The notes: generated by a model not told the origin, from the sequence alone. Positions 41,530 to 50,805 are shown, counted from the stretch's first letter. The stretch is DNA of 64,000 bases from JBBQLG01 sp038327655 (GCA_038327655.1 JBBQLG010000007.1:15784-79783); one strand, 5' to 3'. Program-made: numbers and translations.

Positions 41530-41678
41530 AAAAGTACTTAGTTTATTGTTAAGTAGTTAAGTAGGTGATTACTTTGTAAAGTAAACTTGAATATTTATAA
41601 AAATCAAAAAAATGTAATATTATATTTAAAATAATTTTATTATAGTAACTTTGGCACTCCATTTGGTCGATTGCCCGT
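41530..41678. promoter_or_regulatory. AT-rich divergent promoter region
   Basis: The 149 bases between subunit A (minus) and the usher-like gene (plus) are far richer in A and T than the coding DNA around. TAACTTTG at 41646-41653 is an exact -7 match for the plus strand, 25 bases before the ATG. A dyad TTACTTT-GT-AAAGTAA at 41569-41584 and repeated TTAAGTAG/AAGTACTTA words (41533-41564) could bind a regulator. Confidence 0.55.
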
Positions 41679-44483
41679 ATGATTAGACGTTTACTCACCG
41701 CACTCTGTCTTTTACAGTTAAGTATATATACGTACGCCGATGAGCTGCCATCGGGCCAGTTCAATGTAGCCAAACCGGTTATTGATGGCATACCGGGGGC
41801 TACCTGCCTGAATATTGTAACGATTACCAACCAGACCGATACACCCTGGGTTTTACAGCTAAAAGCGACCATACCCAACAAGCTGCATTTATTGAGCCAG
41901 ATGCCGGCCGTGGTTACAATTCCGGGACATGGTTCCATCGTACTGCCGGTAAAACTATTGGTAGACCGGCAGTGGGTTGCCGACGAAGCAACGGTTGAAG
42001 TGGATGCCTACGAAGCCGGTAACTCATCACCCGCGATCAGTGCCCGGTTTACGGTGCAGCAAAGTCGGACGGGTGGTGGCGTACTCTCGTTTTCGTTTCT
42101 CAACGACCGGCCTTATCTGTCGCCGGGGCAGGATACACTCGCCCTGCGGCTTCAACTCATCAACGACAATTATCGTGCCCGTACGCTGCGACTGGCCCTG
42201 CGGTCGATTCCGGCCGGTTTTGTGCTGCCTGACCTCTACAGCTACCTGTCCCTGACGGGTCGGCGCGATACCGTCGTCACCCTCCCCTGTCTGGCACGGG
42301 CGGGCCTGCAGTCGAGTCGTAGCTACGAACTACTGCTCGACGTGTTTGACAATGCCGACGGAGCGCTGCTGGGGAGTGCCATCTGTCGACCCGTACTGCT
42401 GTCGGCGGTAAAACACCAGGTTAACGAAGCGGAGCGCGGCCCCGGTCCCAATGGCATCCTGCTGGGATTTACCCGACTGGGGCAGTCGGGCTACTTCCGG
42501 GAGGTGCAGGGCTGGGGGCAGCAGGCGGTGGGCAACGGTCAGGTATCGTTCCGCTTCGACGCCCTGTCGTACGCCACCGGCAAAGGCCAGTACAACGACC
42601 TGCGCAACACGTACATACAGTATAAAAGCGCGGCCAGTCTGTTGCGGGTTGGCAGTATTTACGACAACCACGAACTGCCGCTGATGGGCGTTGGCGTGAA
42701 AGCATCCCTCCTCCGGGGCAATACCCAGTTGGAGGGCTGGGCCGTGGCCGGTCGAAACAGCCTGGTACACAAGCAGGCGCAGTCGTTCTACAGCAGCGTC
42801 TATTCGCTCCGGCTGACTAACCCGCTGCCGGTTGGGCTGGGCGGCACGTACAGCCTGAGCGCGAGCCGCTACGAACAGGCTGAGTTTGGGCGGGTGGGGT
42901 GGCTTAGTTTCGGGACTGCGGGCTGGCAACCGTCGCTAAAATCGCGGGTGCGGCTGCTGGCGGCTACCAGCATTGAGTATGCCGCCCACGGTACCGACCG
43001 GCAGCAGGCAAAAGGCTGGGCGCTGGGGGGCGATTACAACCGCACGGGCGAACGGCTGGCGTTTAATGTATCCACGTATTTCAGTAATCCTGCCTACGGT
43101 GGCTACCAGCGGGGCCTGTCGCGGATCGACAATTTCATGAATTACCGTCTGAGCGACCGTACCAGTCTGGGGTATCACCTGAGCCTGTTGCAGTATAATC
43201 AGCAGTACATCGGCCCGGACGGTACGTTCCAGCGGTTTTTTGGCAATAACGTGGCGGACATTACCCTTTCGCACCAGTTTGGCCGCCTGGGGCTGACCCT
43301 GCGGCCTTACTATTGGCAACAAACGCAGACCCTCTCGCGGACCGTTCGGCTACGCAGCGAAACCTACCGATTGCTGACCGCCCTGCACTACGATTTTGGC
43401 CGTTCCACCCGGTTGGATGTGGGCTTCGACGCCGGACAGTATCGGGGCTTAGCCCCCGCCAATGCGCTTTACGCCGTCAATTCGTACCGCCTGCTGACGA
43501 CCCTGAACTACAAAAGCATCAGTTTATACGGTCTCTATCAGCAGGGGCCGTGCATGATTAACGACTGGCTGCCCGGCTCCGGTGATCCCCGCGATGTTCG
43601 GCAAATCATGATAGCCCCAGCCTGGGGGTTCAGTCTACTGGATGGCCGGTTGCAGGGTGGTTTCGGCGCGGGTGTATCGTACAGCACCCAGAACCACACC
43701 TGGAACGGTGCCCTGCGGCATTCGGCGGGGCTATCCGTAAACGACAACATGCAGGTTCGGTGGAACGTCAATTTGTTTTCGTCGGCCGTTCAGGTAGCCG
43801 ACCTTCGCGCCGTACCCGTCGAAAACGGGCTGCTGACGCTGGAGGTGGTCCGGCAGTTTCATCGGCTCGTACCGGGAAGTCGGCGCCAACTCCGGCTTCG
43901 CTTTTACGAAGATGCCAACGCCAACAAACAGCGCGATCCCGGCGAAACCTGGCTGGACGGGCTGGTGGTAAACATTCAGAACCCCGACCATACCGAAGTA
44001 CCCCTGCTGACCGATAGCCGGGGCAGCTTAACCTACAAATCACTTCAGCCCGGTGCCTATCTGCTCAAAACGGTCTGCAAGCTGGCAACCGGCGAACCCG
44101 TCATGTTCAGCGATACCATCCGGCTCGAAGGCAGCGTGGAGCGCGACGTACCCATCCGCAAAACGTGGCCGGTTAAAGGGTTATTGGTCTACACACGGAC
44201 CCGGTTCGACGACAGCCCGGCCGAACTGGACGGCTACCGGATCGAGGCCCGGGCGGACGATGGTGAGTTAATCCGCACCTACGCCGACGAAGCGGGCCGG
44301 TTTACGCTGTTTCTGCCGGTGGGCGAGTATCAGGTATCGGTGCTCAACAGTCGTCAGTACGCGCCCAAACCCGTGCTGACAACGGCCTACCGGGTAGCGG
44401 CCGGCGTGGTACCGGGGGTGCTGAAGTTAGCCTTTGAAACCAGTGGTCGCCCTGCCCAGATCAAACGGTTCGGCAGCCGGTAG
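41679..44483 (+). CDS. Usher-like outer-membrane protein
   Basis: A 934-residue exported protein. Signal peptide about 1-20. Residues about 25-230 form two Ig-like domains (ITNQTDTPWVLQLKATIPNK; LRLQLINDNYRARTLRLALR). From about 250 to 715 there are some 20 amphipathic strands in barrel style (NTYIQYKSAASLLRVGSIYD; ALGGDYNRTGERLAFNVSTYF; FGRLGLTLRPYYW). From about 735, YEDANANKQRDPGETWLDGL and LKPGAYLL-type text mark an SdrD-B/prealbumin-like domain, as seen at the end of some ushers, then a final Ig-like part (GRFTLFLPVGEYQVSVL). The order resembles alpha/TcfC-type ushers. It diverges from the chaperone and subunit genes. The family name is inferred from architecture only. Confidence 0.7.
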   Translation: MIRRLLTALCLLQLSIYTYADELPSGQFNVAKPVIDGIPGATCLNIVTITNQTDTPWVLQLKATIPNKLHLLSQMPAVVTIPGHGSIVLPVKLLVDRQWVADEATVEVDAYEAGNSSPAISARFTVQQSRTGGGVLSFSFLNDRPYLSPGQDTLALRLQLINDNYRARTLRLALRSIPAGFVLPDLYSYLSLTGRRDTVVTLPCLARAGLQSSRSYELLLDVFDNADGALLGSAICRPVLLSAVKHQVNEAERGPGPNGILLGFTRLGQSGYFREVQGWGQQAVGNGQVSFRFDALSYATGKGQYNDLRNTYIQYKSAASLLRVGSIYDNHELPLMGVGVKASLLRGNTQLEGWAVAGRNSLVHKQAQSFYSSVYSLRLTNPLPVGLGGTYSLSASRYEQAEFGRVGWLSFGTAGWQPSLKSRVRLLAATSIEYAAHGTDRQQAKGWALGGDYNRTGERLAFNVSTYFSNPAYGGYQRGLSRIDNFMNYRLSDRTSLGYHLSLLQYNQQYIGPDGTFQRFFGNNVADITLSHQFGRLGLTLRPYYWQQTQTLSRTVRLRSETYRLLTALHYDFGRSTRLDVGFDAGQYRGLAPANALYAVNSYRLLTTLNYKSISLYGLYQQGPCMINDWLPGSGDPRDVRQIMIAPAWGFSLLDGRLQGGFGAGVSYSTQNHTWNGALRHSAGLSVNDNMQVRWNVNLFSSAVQVADLRAVPVENGLLTLEVVRQFHRLVPGSRRQLRLRFYEDANANKQRDPGETWLDGLVVNIQNPDHTEVPLLTDSRGSLTYKSLQPGAYLLKTVCKLATGEPVMFSDTIRLEGSVERDVPIRKTWPVKGLLVYTRTRFDDSPAELDGYRIEARADDGELIRTYADEAGRFTLFLPVGEYQVSVLNSRQYAPKPVLTTAYRVAAGVVPGVLKLAFETSGRPAQIKRFGSR

Positions 44484-44486
44484 GTG

Positions 44487-45434
44487 CTATTTTTTTGGTA
44501 ATTTGTATTCTATGTTAAAGTACTTTGCGTAGTCTTCGAGCGGCTCCAGACCAACTGCGGTCCGGCGTTTGTTGACATTCACTTCATCAATGATTTTGTA
44601 AAAACTGGCCCCATTAACTTGCGAGCCGTAAATCTGCGGGCGACCATTGTACATCTCAACGCGGTCAATCAAAAGGGCCAATTGACTGCCTTCGGCTTTG
44701 CCGTTTTTGACGGCCTCCCGCATCATGGGCAGGTATTTTTCCTGCGTTTTCAAGTCTGAGTGCTGGATGACCAAAAACAGCGTTGTATTGCCTCGTCGGC
44801 CAACAACGTTCCGCCCCAGCCAGCCGTATCGATCCAATATATTCCTGACGATAATCAGGTTGAGTGAGTCTTTTTCGTTCATTGTCTTGAAAAGACGTTT
44901 CATCTCGTCGGAGTCGAAGCCAAACTGTTTTTGGATGGTGTCTATCCGCATTCGGGAGGCCTGATCTTCTACGTAGATACTGTCTACCTGTCTGACCATC
45001 GGCTTGTTATAGTTTTCTTCTTCCTTGTCCCTATTCTTCTGTATAATAAGCAATAGTGGCTGCCAGCGCTTGTCAGCATGTAATGAATTCAGATCGACGT
45101 CGGTCGTGATGTGGTAATAATCGGCGTACCCGGCAAGGTTAGCCACGTGGTTCAACTGGTAAAAAGCACTGTCAGGATTGCCGGATAGCGCCCATGAACA
45201 GGACGCGTTATAACGGTCACTTATGTACCCTAACCCGCCGTTGGCTTTGATAGCAGCAGAGTAAGTAAGGGCTGATTTACTGTAGTTTTTTGCTTTGTAG
45301 AATGCATACGCTTCTTTGACAAGCTGAGTGTATTCGGGGGAAGCCTTGTTGGATTTTGAAGACAGGTTTTGCCCATACGTGAGCGGAGAATAGAGTATGC
45401 ATAGTACACATATGAGCTGGCTTACCAATTTCAT
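44487..45434 (-). CDS. Exported DUF6624 protein with TPR-like N-terminus
   Basis: A 315-residue protein. I start at ATG 45434 (MKLVSQLICVLCILYSPLTYG), a signal peptide. Residues about 30-110 have helix pairs of TPR type (YTQLVKEAYAFYKAKNYSKSALTYSAAIKANGG). The C-terminal half is a DUF6624 domain: DQASRMRID, IVRNILDRYGWLGRNVVGRRG, LVIQHSDLKTQEKYLPMMREAV and RPQIYGSQV, typical words of the family. No function is known. It converges with the usher-like gene with a 3-base gap. Confidence 0.82.
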   Translation of the reverse strand: MKLVSQLICVLCILYSPLTYGQNLSSKSNKASPEYTQLVKEAYAFYKAKNYSKSALTYSAAIKANGGLGYISDRYNASCSWALSGNPDSAFYQLNHVANLAGYADYYHITTDVDLNSLHADKRWQPLLLIIQKNRDKEEENYNKPMVRQVDSIYVEDQASRMRIDTIQKQFGFDSDEMKRLFKTMNEKDSLNLIIVRNILDRYGWLGRNVVGRRGNTTLFLVIQHSDLKTQEKYLPMMREAVKNGKAEGSQLALLIDRVEMYNGRPQIYGSQVNGASFYKIIDEVNVNKRRTAVGLEPLEDYAKYFNIEYKLPKK

Positions 45435-45486
45435 AATCGAGCAGTTGAACATAGCCTAACGAGTTATGATTAGTTTGTGCGATTCT

Positions 45487-46080
45487 CTATTTTCTGAACA
45501 ACTCCGCTACGGTCATCTGTAGATCGGGCAGGGCGGGGGCTGCGCTCAGGATGTCGTCGTCGGTACAGATGGTGACGGTTTTGGGCGAGGTATAGACGTA
45601 GACTGTATAATCGTCGGGGAAGATTAGCCAGACGCTTTTCGTACCAGCCTGAAAGTACTCGTATAGTTTTCTGACGTACTTCCGGGCGTCGTCGTGCTCC
45701 GAAACAAACTCAATCATAAAGTCGGGAACAACGTCCTCACCGAAGGCCATTTGCCGTAGCTGCGAATCCGAGAAATAAGATGCATCTGGTCGGCGCATTT
45801 GTTTCGGCGTCACCCATACATCGACTTCCCCCCGCAACCGCCCTCCTACGCGAAACGCATCCGTTTGGCCGAAACGATTTTCGATGGCACTGTAAAAATG
45901 AACTTCATTTTGCTTTATAGATGTGGTGGGTTCGAGTACGCCGTCGCTGAACTCATAGACGTAGTTATCGTCGGACTCCCAGTTTAGAAAATCGGCTTTG
46001 GTCATCCGGTGACCGGCGTATTTTGGTGCACCGTACCGGGCAGTGAGTGAGTCGATGACGGGGTCGCTGATGGCTTCCAT
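45487..46080 (-). CDS. Uma2-family putative endonuclease
   Basis: A 197-residue protein of the Uma2/DUF820 group, a PD-(D/E)xK nuclease fold. Signatures: MTKADFLNWESDDNYVYEFSDGVLEP (Glu and Gly near the active site), RPDASYFSDSQL, PDFMIEFVSEHDD with the catalytic Asp and Glu, then the Lys/Tyr helix RKLYEYFQAGTKSVWLI. The family is abundant in cyanobacteria and Bacteroidota and often linked with mobile DNA, but its role is unknown. It diverges from the kup gene. Confidence 0.85.
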   Translation of the reverse strand: MEAISDPVIDSLTARYGAPKYAGHRMTKADFLNWESDDNYVYEFSDGVLEPTTSIKQNEVHFYSAIENRFGQTDAFRVGGRLRGEVDVWVTPKQMRRPDASYFSDSQLRQMAFGEDVVPDFMIEFVSEHDDARKYVRKLYEYFQAGTKSVWLIFPDDYTVYVYTSPKTVTICTDDDILSAAPALPDLQMTVAELFRK

Positions 46081-46203
46081 AGGATTTTGCGGCTGCTTTT
46101 ACCAAATATACATAAAAACGATAAAAACAGTCGGGGGTATTCGGTCCGTTGCAGACCTTTCAAATCGTACCGACACACCTGACAATTCTACTGCAAGACC
46201 TGT

Positions 46204-46211
46204 TATCTTTG
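46204..46211 (+). promoter_or_regulatory. Predicted -7 element of kup
   Basis: TATCTTTG is an exact TAnnTTTG match 44 bases before the kup ATG at 46256. A clear -33 element is not seen. Its position argues against an upstream start of kup. Confidence 0.5.
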
Positions 46212-46255
46212 CCGGGCTTTTACCACCGCCCGGCGCGGGATTTGTAACCTCTGAT

Positions 46256-48199
46256 ATGGATGACAAAAAACACCTCGATAGCGTTTCGGCAGCCGGCCTG
46301 CTGGTTGCGATGGGGATTATCTACGGCGACATTGGCACGTCACCGCTCTACACACTCAGGGCTATCGTGGGTCCTGATCGTATTATCCAGAGTGATGTAG
46401 TATTGGGCGCGTTGTCCTGCATTTTCTGGACCCTCACCCTTCAAACCAGCGTTAAATACGTTATCCTGATTCTCCGGGCCGACAACCGGGGCGAAGGTGG
46501 TATTTTTGCCCTCTATGCGCTGGTGCGTCGACACGCCCGCTGGCTCACACTGCCTGCCATTCTGGGGGGGGCCGCCCTGCTGGCCGATGGCATCATTACC
46601 CCACCCATTTCAGTATCGTCAGCCGTTGAGGGGTTACGGCAGATCTACCCGGACATTGAGACCATTCCCATTGTTATCGGCATTCTTACGGTACTGTTCC
46701 TGATTCAGGCACTGGGTACGAGTGTCGTAGGCACTACGTTTGGTCCGATTATGCTCGTCTGGTTCACTATGCTGGCCGCGCTGGGGATCGTTCAACTGGT
46801 GCAGGCTCCGGGCATTTTAGCTGCCCTCAACCCCTATCATGCCTGGTGGCTGCTAACCCAGTATCCGGGTGGTTTTTGGCTGCTGGGATCAGTGTTCCTC
46901 TGTACAACCGGTGCCGAAGCCCTTTATTCGGACATGGGCCACTGCGGACGTGGTAATATCCGGCTTAGCTGGATATTCGTCAAAACAGCATTGTTGCTCA
47001 ACTATTTCGGGCAGGGGGCGTGGTTGCTGGGAATCGAAGGGCAAAAACTGGCGGATCGCATCCCGTTCTACCAAGTCATGCCCGCCTGGTTTTTAACCAT
47101 TGGTATCATCATCGCTACGGCGGCTACCGTTATTGCCTCACAAGCCTTGATATCGGGATCGTTTACGCTCATCAGCGAAGCCATCCGGCTCAATTTCTGG
47201 CCCAAAGTGCGGCTGCGTTATCCGACCGTGCAGAAAGGACAGTTGTTTATTCCAAGCATCAATGGTCTGCTCTGGGCCGGATGCGTGGGCATTGTGCTCT
47301 ACTTTAAGGAGTCGAGCAACATGGAAGCGGCTTATGGCCTGGCTATTACCCTGACCATGCTCATGACCACGCTGCTGTTTGCGTATTACCTGTACATCAA
47401 GAAATACAGCCCGTGGGGAGTGCTGCTATTTCTGACCGTTTACCTGACGCTCGAAGGGGCTTTTCTGGTGGCTAACCTGGTTAAGTTTCCGCACGGCGGC
47501 TGGGTATCCGTACTCATCGGGGCATCCATCGCCGGGGTCATGTACATCTGGTTACGGGCCTTCCAGATCAAACTCCGCCTGACCGAATACGTCCGCATCG
47601 ACCAGTTTATTCAGTCCATCAAGGAGTTGAGCCGCGACATTAGTATTCCAAAATATGCCACGCACATTGTATTTATGAGCAACGCGGCCCGGCAGTCGGA
47701 AATCGAGTCGAAAATTATCTACTCCATCTTCCAGAAACGGCCCAAACGAGCGGATATCTACTGGTTCGTCCACGTCGATACGACCGATGACCCCTATACG
47801 ATGGAATACAAAGTAAATACCATTGCGACCGACGACTGCTACAAAGTGACGTTCCGGCTGGGGTTCCGGGTCGAGCAGCGCATCAACCTGTTCTTCCGTA
47901 AGGTGATCGAGGACATGGTGAAAAACCACGAGGTGGACATCACAAGTCGTTATGAATCGCTGAACCGGCAAAATGTGATTGGCGATTTCCGGTTTGTCGT
48001 ACTCGAAAAGTTTTTATCCTTCGAGAACGATTTGCCCGCCAGCGAGCGGATTATCATGAATCTTTACTTCTGGGTGAAAAGCTTCACTACCTCCGAAGAC
48101 CGCTGGTTTGGCTTAGACAGCAGCTCGGTGAAAATCGAGAAAGTCCCCCTCGTCATCCGCCCCGTCGAAAACGTTAAACTGAAACGCATCACGTCTTAA
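46256..48199 (+). CDS. kup: Potassium uptake protein, Kup/HAK/KT family
   Basis: A 647-residue inner-membrane K+/H+ symporter. I start it at ATG 46256 (MDDKKHLDSVSAAGLLVAMG); upstream in-frame sequence overlaps the Uma2 gene and the promoter. The signature GIIYGDIGTSPLYTLRA lies near residue 22, and NRGEGGIFALYALVRR follows. Twelve membrane segments run to about residue 440, then a cytosolic tail of about 200 residues. An 8-base G run is at 46564-46571 (codons for GGA). Kup usually works at low pH or low K+. Confidence 0.95.
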   Translation: MDDKKHLDSVSAAGLLVAMGIIYGDIGTSPLYTLRAIVGPDRIIQSDVVLGALSCIFWTLTLQTSVKYVILILRADNRGEGGIFALYALVRRHARWLTLPAILGGAALLADGIITPPISVSSAVEGLRQIYPDIETIPIVIGILTVLFLIQALGTSVVGTTFGPIMLVWFTMLAALGIVQLVQAPGILAALNPYHAWWLLTQYPGGFWLLGSVFLCTTGAEALYSDMGHCGRGNIRLSWIFVKTALLLNYFGQGAWLLGIEGQKLADRIPFYQVMPAWFLTIGIIIATAATVIASQALISGSFTLISEAIRLNFWPKVRLRYPTVQKGQLFIPSINGLLWAGCVGIVLYFKESSNMEAAYGLAITLTMLMTTLLFAYYLYIKKYSPWGVLLFLTVYLTLEGAFLVANLVKFPHGGWVSVLIGASIAGVMYIWLRAFQIKLRLTEYVRIDQFIQSIKELSRDISIPKYATHIVFMSNAARQSEIESKIIYSIFQKRPKRADIYWFVHVDTTDDPYTMEYKVNTIATDDCYKVTFRLGFRVEQRINLFFRKVIEDMVKNHEVDITSRYESLNRQNVIGDFRFVVLEKFLSFENDLPASERIIMNLYFWVKSFTTSEDRWFGLDSSSVKIEKVPLVIRPVENVKLKRITS

Positions 48200-48200
48200 T

Positions 48201-48270
48201 AATGAGTGAATGAGTGACTGAGCGAATGTCTGGTAGCTGCTTTATTCACTCATTCACTCATTCACTCATT
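48201..48270. repeat. Inverted repeat of tandem AATGAGTG units
   Basis: The left arm (48201-48227) is three AATGAGTG-like units; the right arm (48244-48270) is the inverse, ATTCACTC x3, with 2 mismatches in 27 bases and a 16-base loop. It lies between kup and the epimerase gene and ends 5 bases before that ATG. Confidence 0.75.
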
Positions 48271-48275
48271 GAATT

Positions 48276-49337
48276 ATGAAACTACTCATCACTGGCGGGG
48301 CCGGATTCGTTGGCTCGTCGCTGGCCATTGCGCTAAAAACCAGTTATCCACAGTACGAAATCTGGGCATTGGACAACCTCAAACGGCGGGGCTCCGAATT
48401 GAGCATCGCCCGGCTGAAGCAGGCCGGTGTGGAGTTTGTTCACGGCGACATTCGCAGCAAAGAGGATTTTGATCCCCTGCCCGCCGTGGATGTCGTGATC
48501 GAAGCCTCGGCCGAACCGTCGGTACTGGCCGGACTGGACGGCACGCCGGATTACCTCATCAATACCAACCTATTCGGGACCGTCAACTGCCTGAACTACG
48601 CCCTGAAACATAAAGCGTCGTTTATTTTCCTGTCGACCAGCCGCGTCTATCCAATCAAAACGATTGAAACGCTGAACTTCGCGGAGGGCGATACGCGTTT
48701 TATCCTGACCGATGAGCAACCCGTTCCCGGCGTCTCGGCCAAGGGCATCGCCGAAAACTTCCCGCTCGATGGCGCCCGGTCGTTGTACGGTACCACCAAA
48801 CTGGCGTCGGAACTGATTATTCAGGAATACAACGAGTTCTACGGCCTGAAAACGGTCATTAACCGCTGTGGCGTCATTACCGGGCCGTGGCAGATGGGCA
48901 AGGTCGATCAGGGCGTGATGGTGCTGTGGATCGCCCGGCACTACTTTGAGCAACCCCTTTCCTACATTGGCTACGGCGGTACGGGCAAACAAACCCGCGA
49001 TATGCTGCACATTGATGATTTATATCGCCTGATCGACTGGGAACTGCACAATCTGGATACTGTGAACGGTGAAATTCTGAACGCGGGGGGCGGCAACGAA
49101 AGCAGCGCGTCGCTCCAGGAACTAACGGCGGTATGTCAGGAAGTGACGGGTAAAACCATACCGATCCGCTCAATAGTCGAAAACCGCACCGCCGACATTC
49201 GGCTCTACATCACGGACAACACCAAAATAACGAACCTGACCGGCTGGAAGCCCGAAAAAGGCGTTAAAGAGATCGTGACAGACATTCATGCCTGGCTCGA
49301 TGAAAACCGGGCCGCGCTGGAGCCGATTCTGAAATAG
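48276..49337 (+). CDS. NAD-dependent nucleotide-sugar epimerase/dehydratase
   Basis: A 353-residue extended SDR enzyme. LLITGGAGFVGSSLA at the start is the NAD-binding G-x-x-G-x-x-G motif. The active site is S-T-S-R near 110 and YGTTK near residue 171. RCGVITGPWQMGKVDQG and YGGTGKQTRDMLHIDDL resemble CDP-paratose 2-epimerase-like enzymes. Likely substrates are UDP- or CDP-sugars for surface glycans. It is separate from the glycan operon at the start of the window. Confidence 0.88.
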   Translation: MKLLITGGAGFVGSSLAIALKTSYPQYEIWALDNLKRRGSELSIARLKQAGVEFVHGDIRSKEDFDPLPAVDVVIEASAEPSVLAGLDGTPDYLINTNLFGTVNCLNYALKHKASFIFLSTSRVYPIKTIETLNFAEGDTRFILTDEQPVPGVSAKGIAENFPLDGARSLYGTTKLASELIIQEYNEFYGLKTVINRCGVITGPWQMGKVDQGVMVLWIARHYFEQPLSYIGYGGTGKQTRDMLHIDDLYRLIDWELHNLDTVNGEILNAGGGNESSASLQELTAVCQEVTGKTIPIRSIVENRTADIRLYITDNTKITNLTGWKPEKGVKEIVTDIHAWLDENRAALEPILK

Positions 49338-49452
49338 TTGTTGTGGAATGGTATGTATTGAACGGGACGGCCGCCAGCGCACGTCCCGTTTTTTGTTGAT
49401 TTCCCCAAAAAGCTGGTATCTTGAACAGCATTACAACTGCCAATCCGCCCTT

Positions 49453-50130
49453 ATGCTACGCCTGCTTACCACCCTTATTTGCCTGATGAGTTATCCGTTG
49501 ATTGCCCAGATCAACATCAATACCTCCGGCACGACCAGCAACATCAATGTCTCGGATCCTAATGGCCAGTTATACTCGGGCATTGCCGGTTCGCCGTACT
49601 TCCCGGAGGCTGCCTTTTACCCCGGCAAAATAAGTAATGGCGCCACCATGCTGGAGCGCACGGTCCGGTTCAATATGGCGAGTGGGGTACCGGAATACCT
49701 GGAGGGTAACAAAGTCATGACTCCCAGTATGTCCGCGAATAATAGTTTCACAATCAATACGCCTGCTACAGAGCCACTTCTGTTTAAAAATGGTTTTCCG
49801 GCTGTTGACCGGCAGAACCTGACGGCGTATTATCAGGTGCTGGCGGGTGGCCAGCAACTAAGCCTGCTGGCCCTTCGCTACGTGAATATCCGGGAAGGAA
49901 AAGAGCCGATGGATAACAACTTTGGCAAGAAGTGGTTCGAGGCCGGTGAACGATACTACCTCTACCAGACGGCGACCAAGTCGATGCAGGTCATTAACTC
50001 GCCCAAATCGACGCTGACTGCATTACCGGATAAAGCCGCCCAACTAAAGCAGTACGCCAGTGAGCAAAAGCTAAAGTTGAAAGACTGGGCCGATGCCGTC
50101 CGGCTGATTCAGTATGCCGATGGTTTATGA
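49453..50130 (+). CDS. Exported protein of unknown function
   Basis: A 225-residue protein starting at ATG 49453 (MLRLLTTLICLMSYPLIAQ), a signal peptide. The mature part starts with a Thr/Ser/Asn-rich stretch (INTSGTTSNINVSDPNGQLYSG). A central strand-rich region follows (LTAYYQVLAGGQQLSLLALRYVNI), and the C-terminal third is helical and Lys-rich (AAQLKQYASEQKLKLKDW). I do not recognise a family. It shares its strand with the epimerase gene 115 bases upstream. Confidence 0.7.
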   Translation: MLRLLTTLICLMSYPLIAQININTSGTTSNINVSDPNGQLYSGIAGSPYFPEAAFYPGKISNGATMLERTVRFNMASGVPEYLEGNKVMTPSMSANNSFTINTPATEPLLFKNGFPAVDRQNLTAYYQVLAGGQQLSLLALRYVNIREGKEPMDNNFGKKWFEAGERYYLYQTATKSMQVINSPKSTLTALPDKAAQLKQYASEQKLKLKDWADAVRLIQYADGL

Positions 50131-50143
50131 AGCCAGTAACGTT

Positions 50144-50548
50144 TCAGACAAGACCTCGACTGTAGGCATCGGTGCGCACTTTAGGAGAACGCCAGTCTAC
50201 ATTCGGGGTGATGAATATGTACGCCTTTTTCACGGCCACTCCGTACAGATCAATGTCCGTCTCCTCAAATCTGTAAGGGCTTTCATCAGGGTCATTTACA
50301 AAATAATGATTCCGTAACAGGATAACACCCGATACCCTAATCACCTCATCCTTCGTTAAAATGGATTGTACCTTTTTTACGATGTAAGACAGGGCTTCGT
50401 TGCGGTCCATATCAATCCACGCGGCTGCGACCAACAAATCCCAAACTTGTGTTTCCTCACGCTGAGCCAATGCGAAAAAACTTAGCTCCCCTCGTTCGGC
50501 TCTAAGCTCGAAGATTAGTTGTTCCCACTTTTTGAATAAATCTCTCAT
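50144..50548 (-). CDS. Cytosolic protein of unknown function
   Basis: A 134-residue protein; ATG 50548 (MRDLFKKWEQLIFELR) is preferred to 50629, which adds an unlikely 27-residue lead. It has a helical N-terminus, a segment LLVAAAWIDMDRNEALSYIVKK, and a strand-rich end with YFVNDPDESPYRFEETDIDLYGVAVKKAYIF. It recalls immunity-type or SUKH-like small proteins in size and composition, but no motif proves it. It converges with the exported protein gene across 13 bases. Confidence 0.6.
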   Translation of the reverse strand: MRDLFKKWEQLIFELRAERGELSFFALAQREETQVWDLLVAAAWIDMDRNEALSYIVKKVQSILTKDEVIRVSGVILLRNHYFVNDPDESPYRFEETDIDLYGVAVKKAYIFITPNVDWRSPKVRTDAYSRGLV

Positions 50549-50759
50549 AATAATTTGAGGAGTATTTTGGTGGATTCTAAAACGCAACAGCGTCGATTTA
50601 GGTAACGTCTCCCACCAAAACTGGCCCAATATTGTTCAGTTGATTCAGTACTCTGACGGGTCAAGAAGAGATTGCAACATAAATTTGACCATTTAACCTC
50701 GGAGCAATTTTATTTTGAGGTAACTGGCAGCTCGATATTTTCTATCAAAATAGACAAAA

Positions 50760-50805
50760 AAAAGAAGGTAGAATGATGCAGATAAGTGCCATTCTACCTT
50801 CTTTT
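50760..50805 (-). terminator. Intrinsic terminator of the small lipoprotein gene
   Basis: AAAAGAAGGTAGAAT (50760-50774) and its exact complement (50791-50805) form a 15-base stem with a 16-base loop. Read on the minus strand it ends in a run of T. It lies 19 bases after the stop of the gene at 50824. The 200 bases beyond it hold nothing recognised. Confidence 0.8.

Noticed and set aside
46043..46255. N-terminal extension of kup
   Set aside because: It overlaps the Uma2 gene and the promoter-like TATCTTTG and lacks any Kup-like sequence.
48201..48270. Short CRISPR array
   Set aside because: The repeated units are 8 bases with no spacers, half of them inverted, and no cas gene is near.
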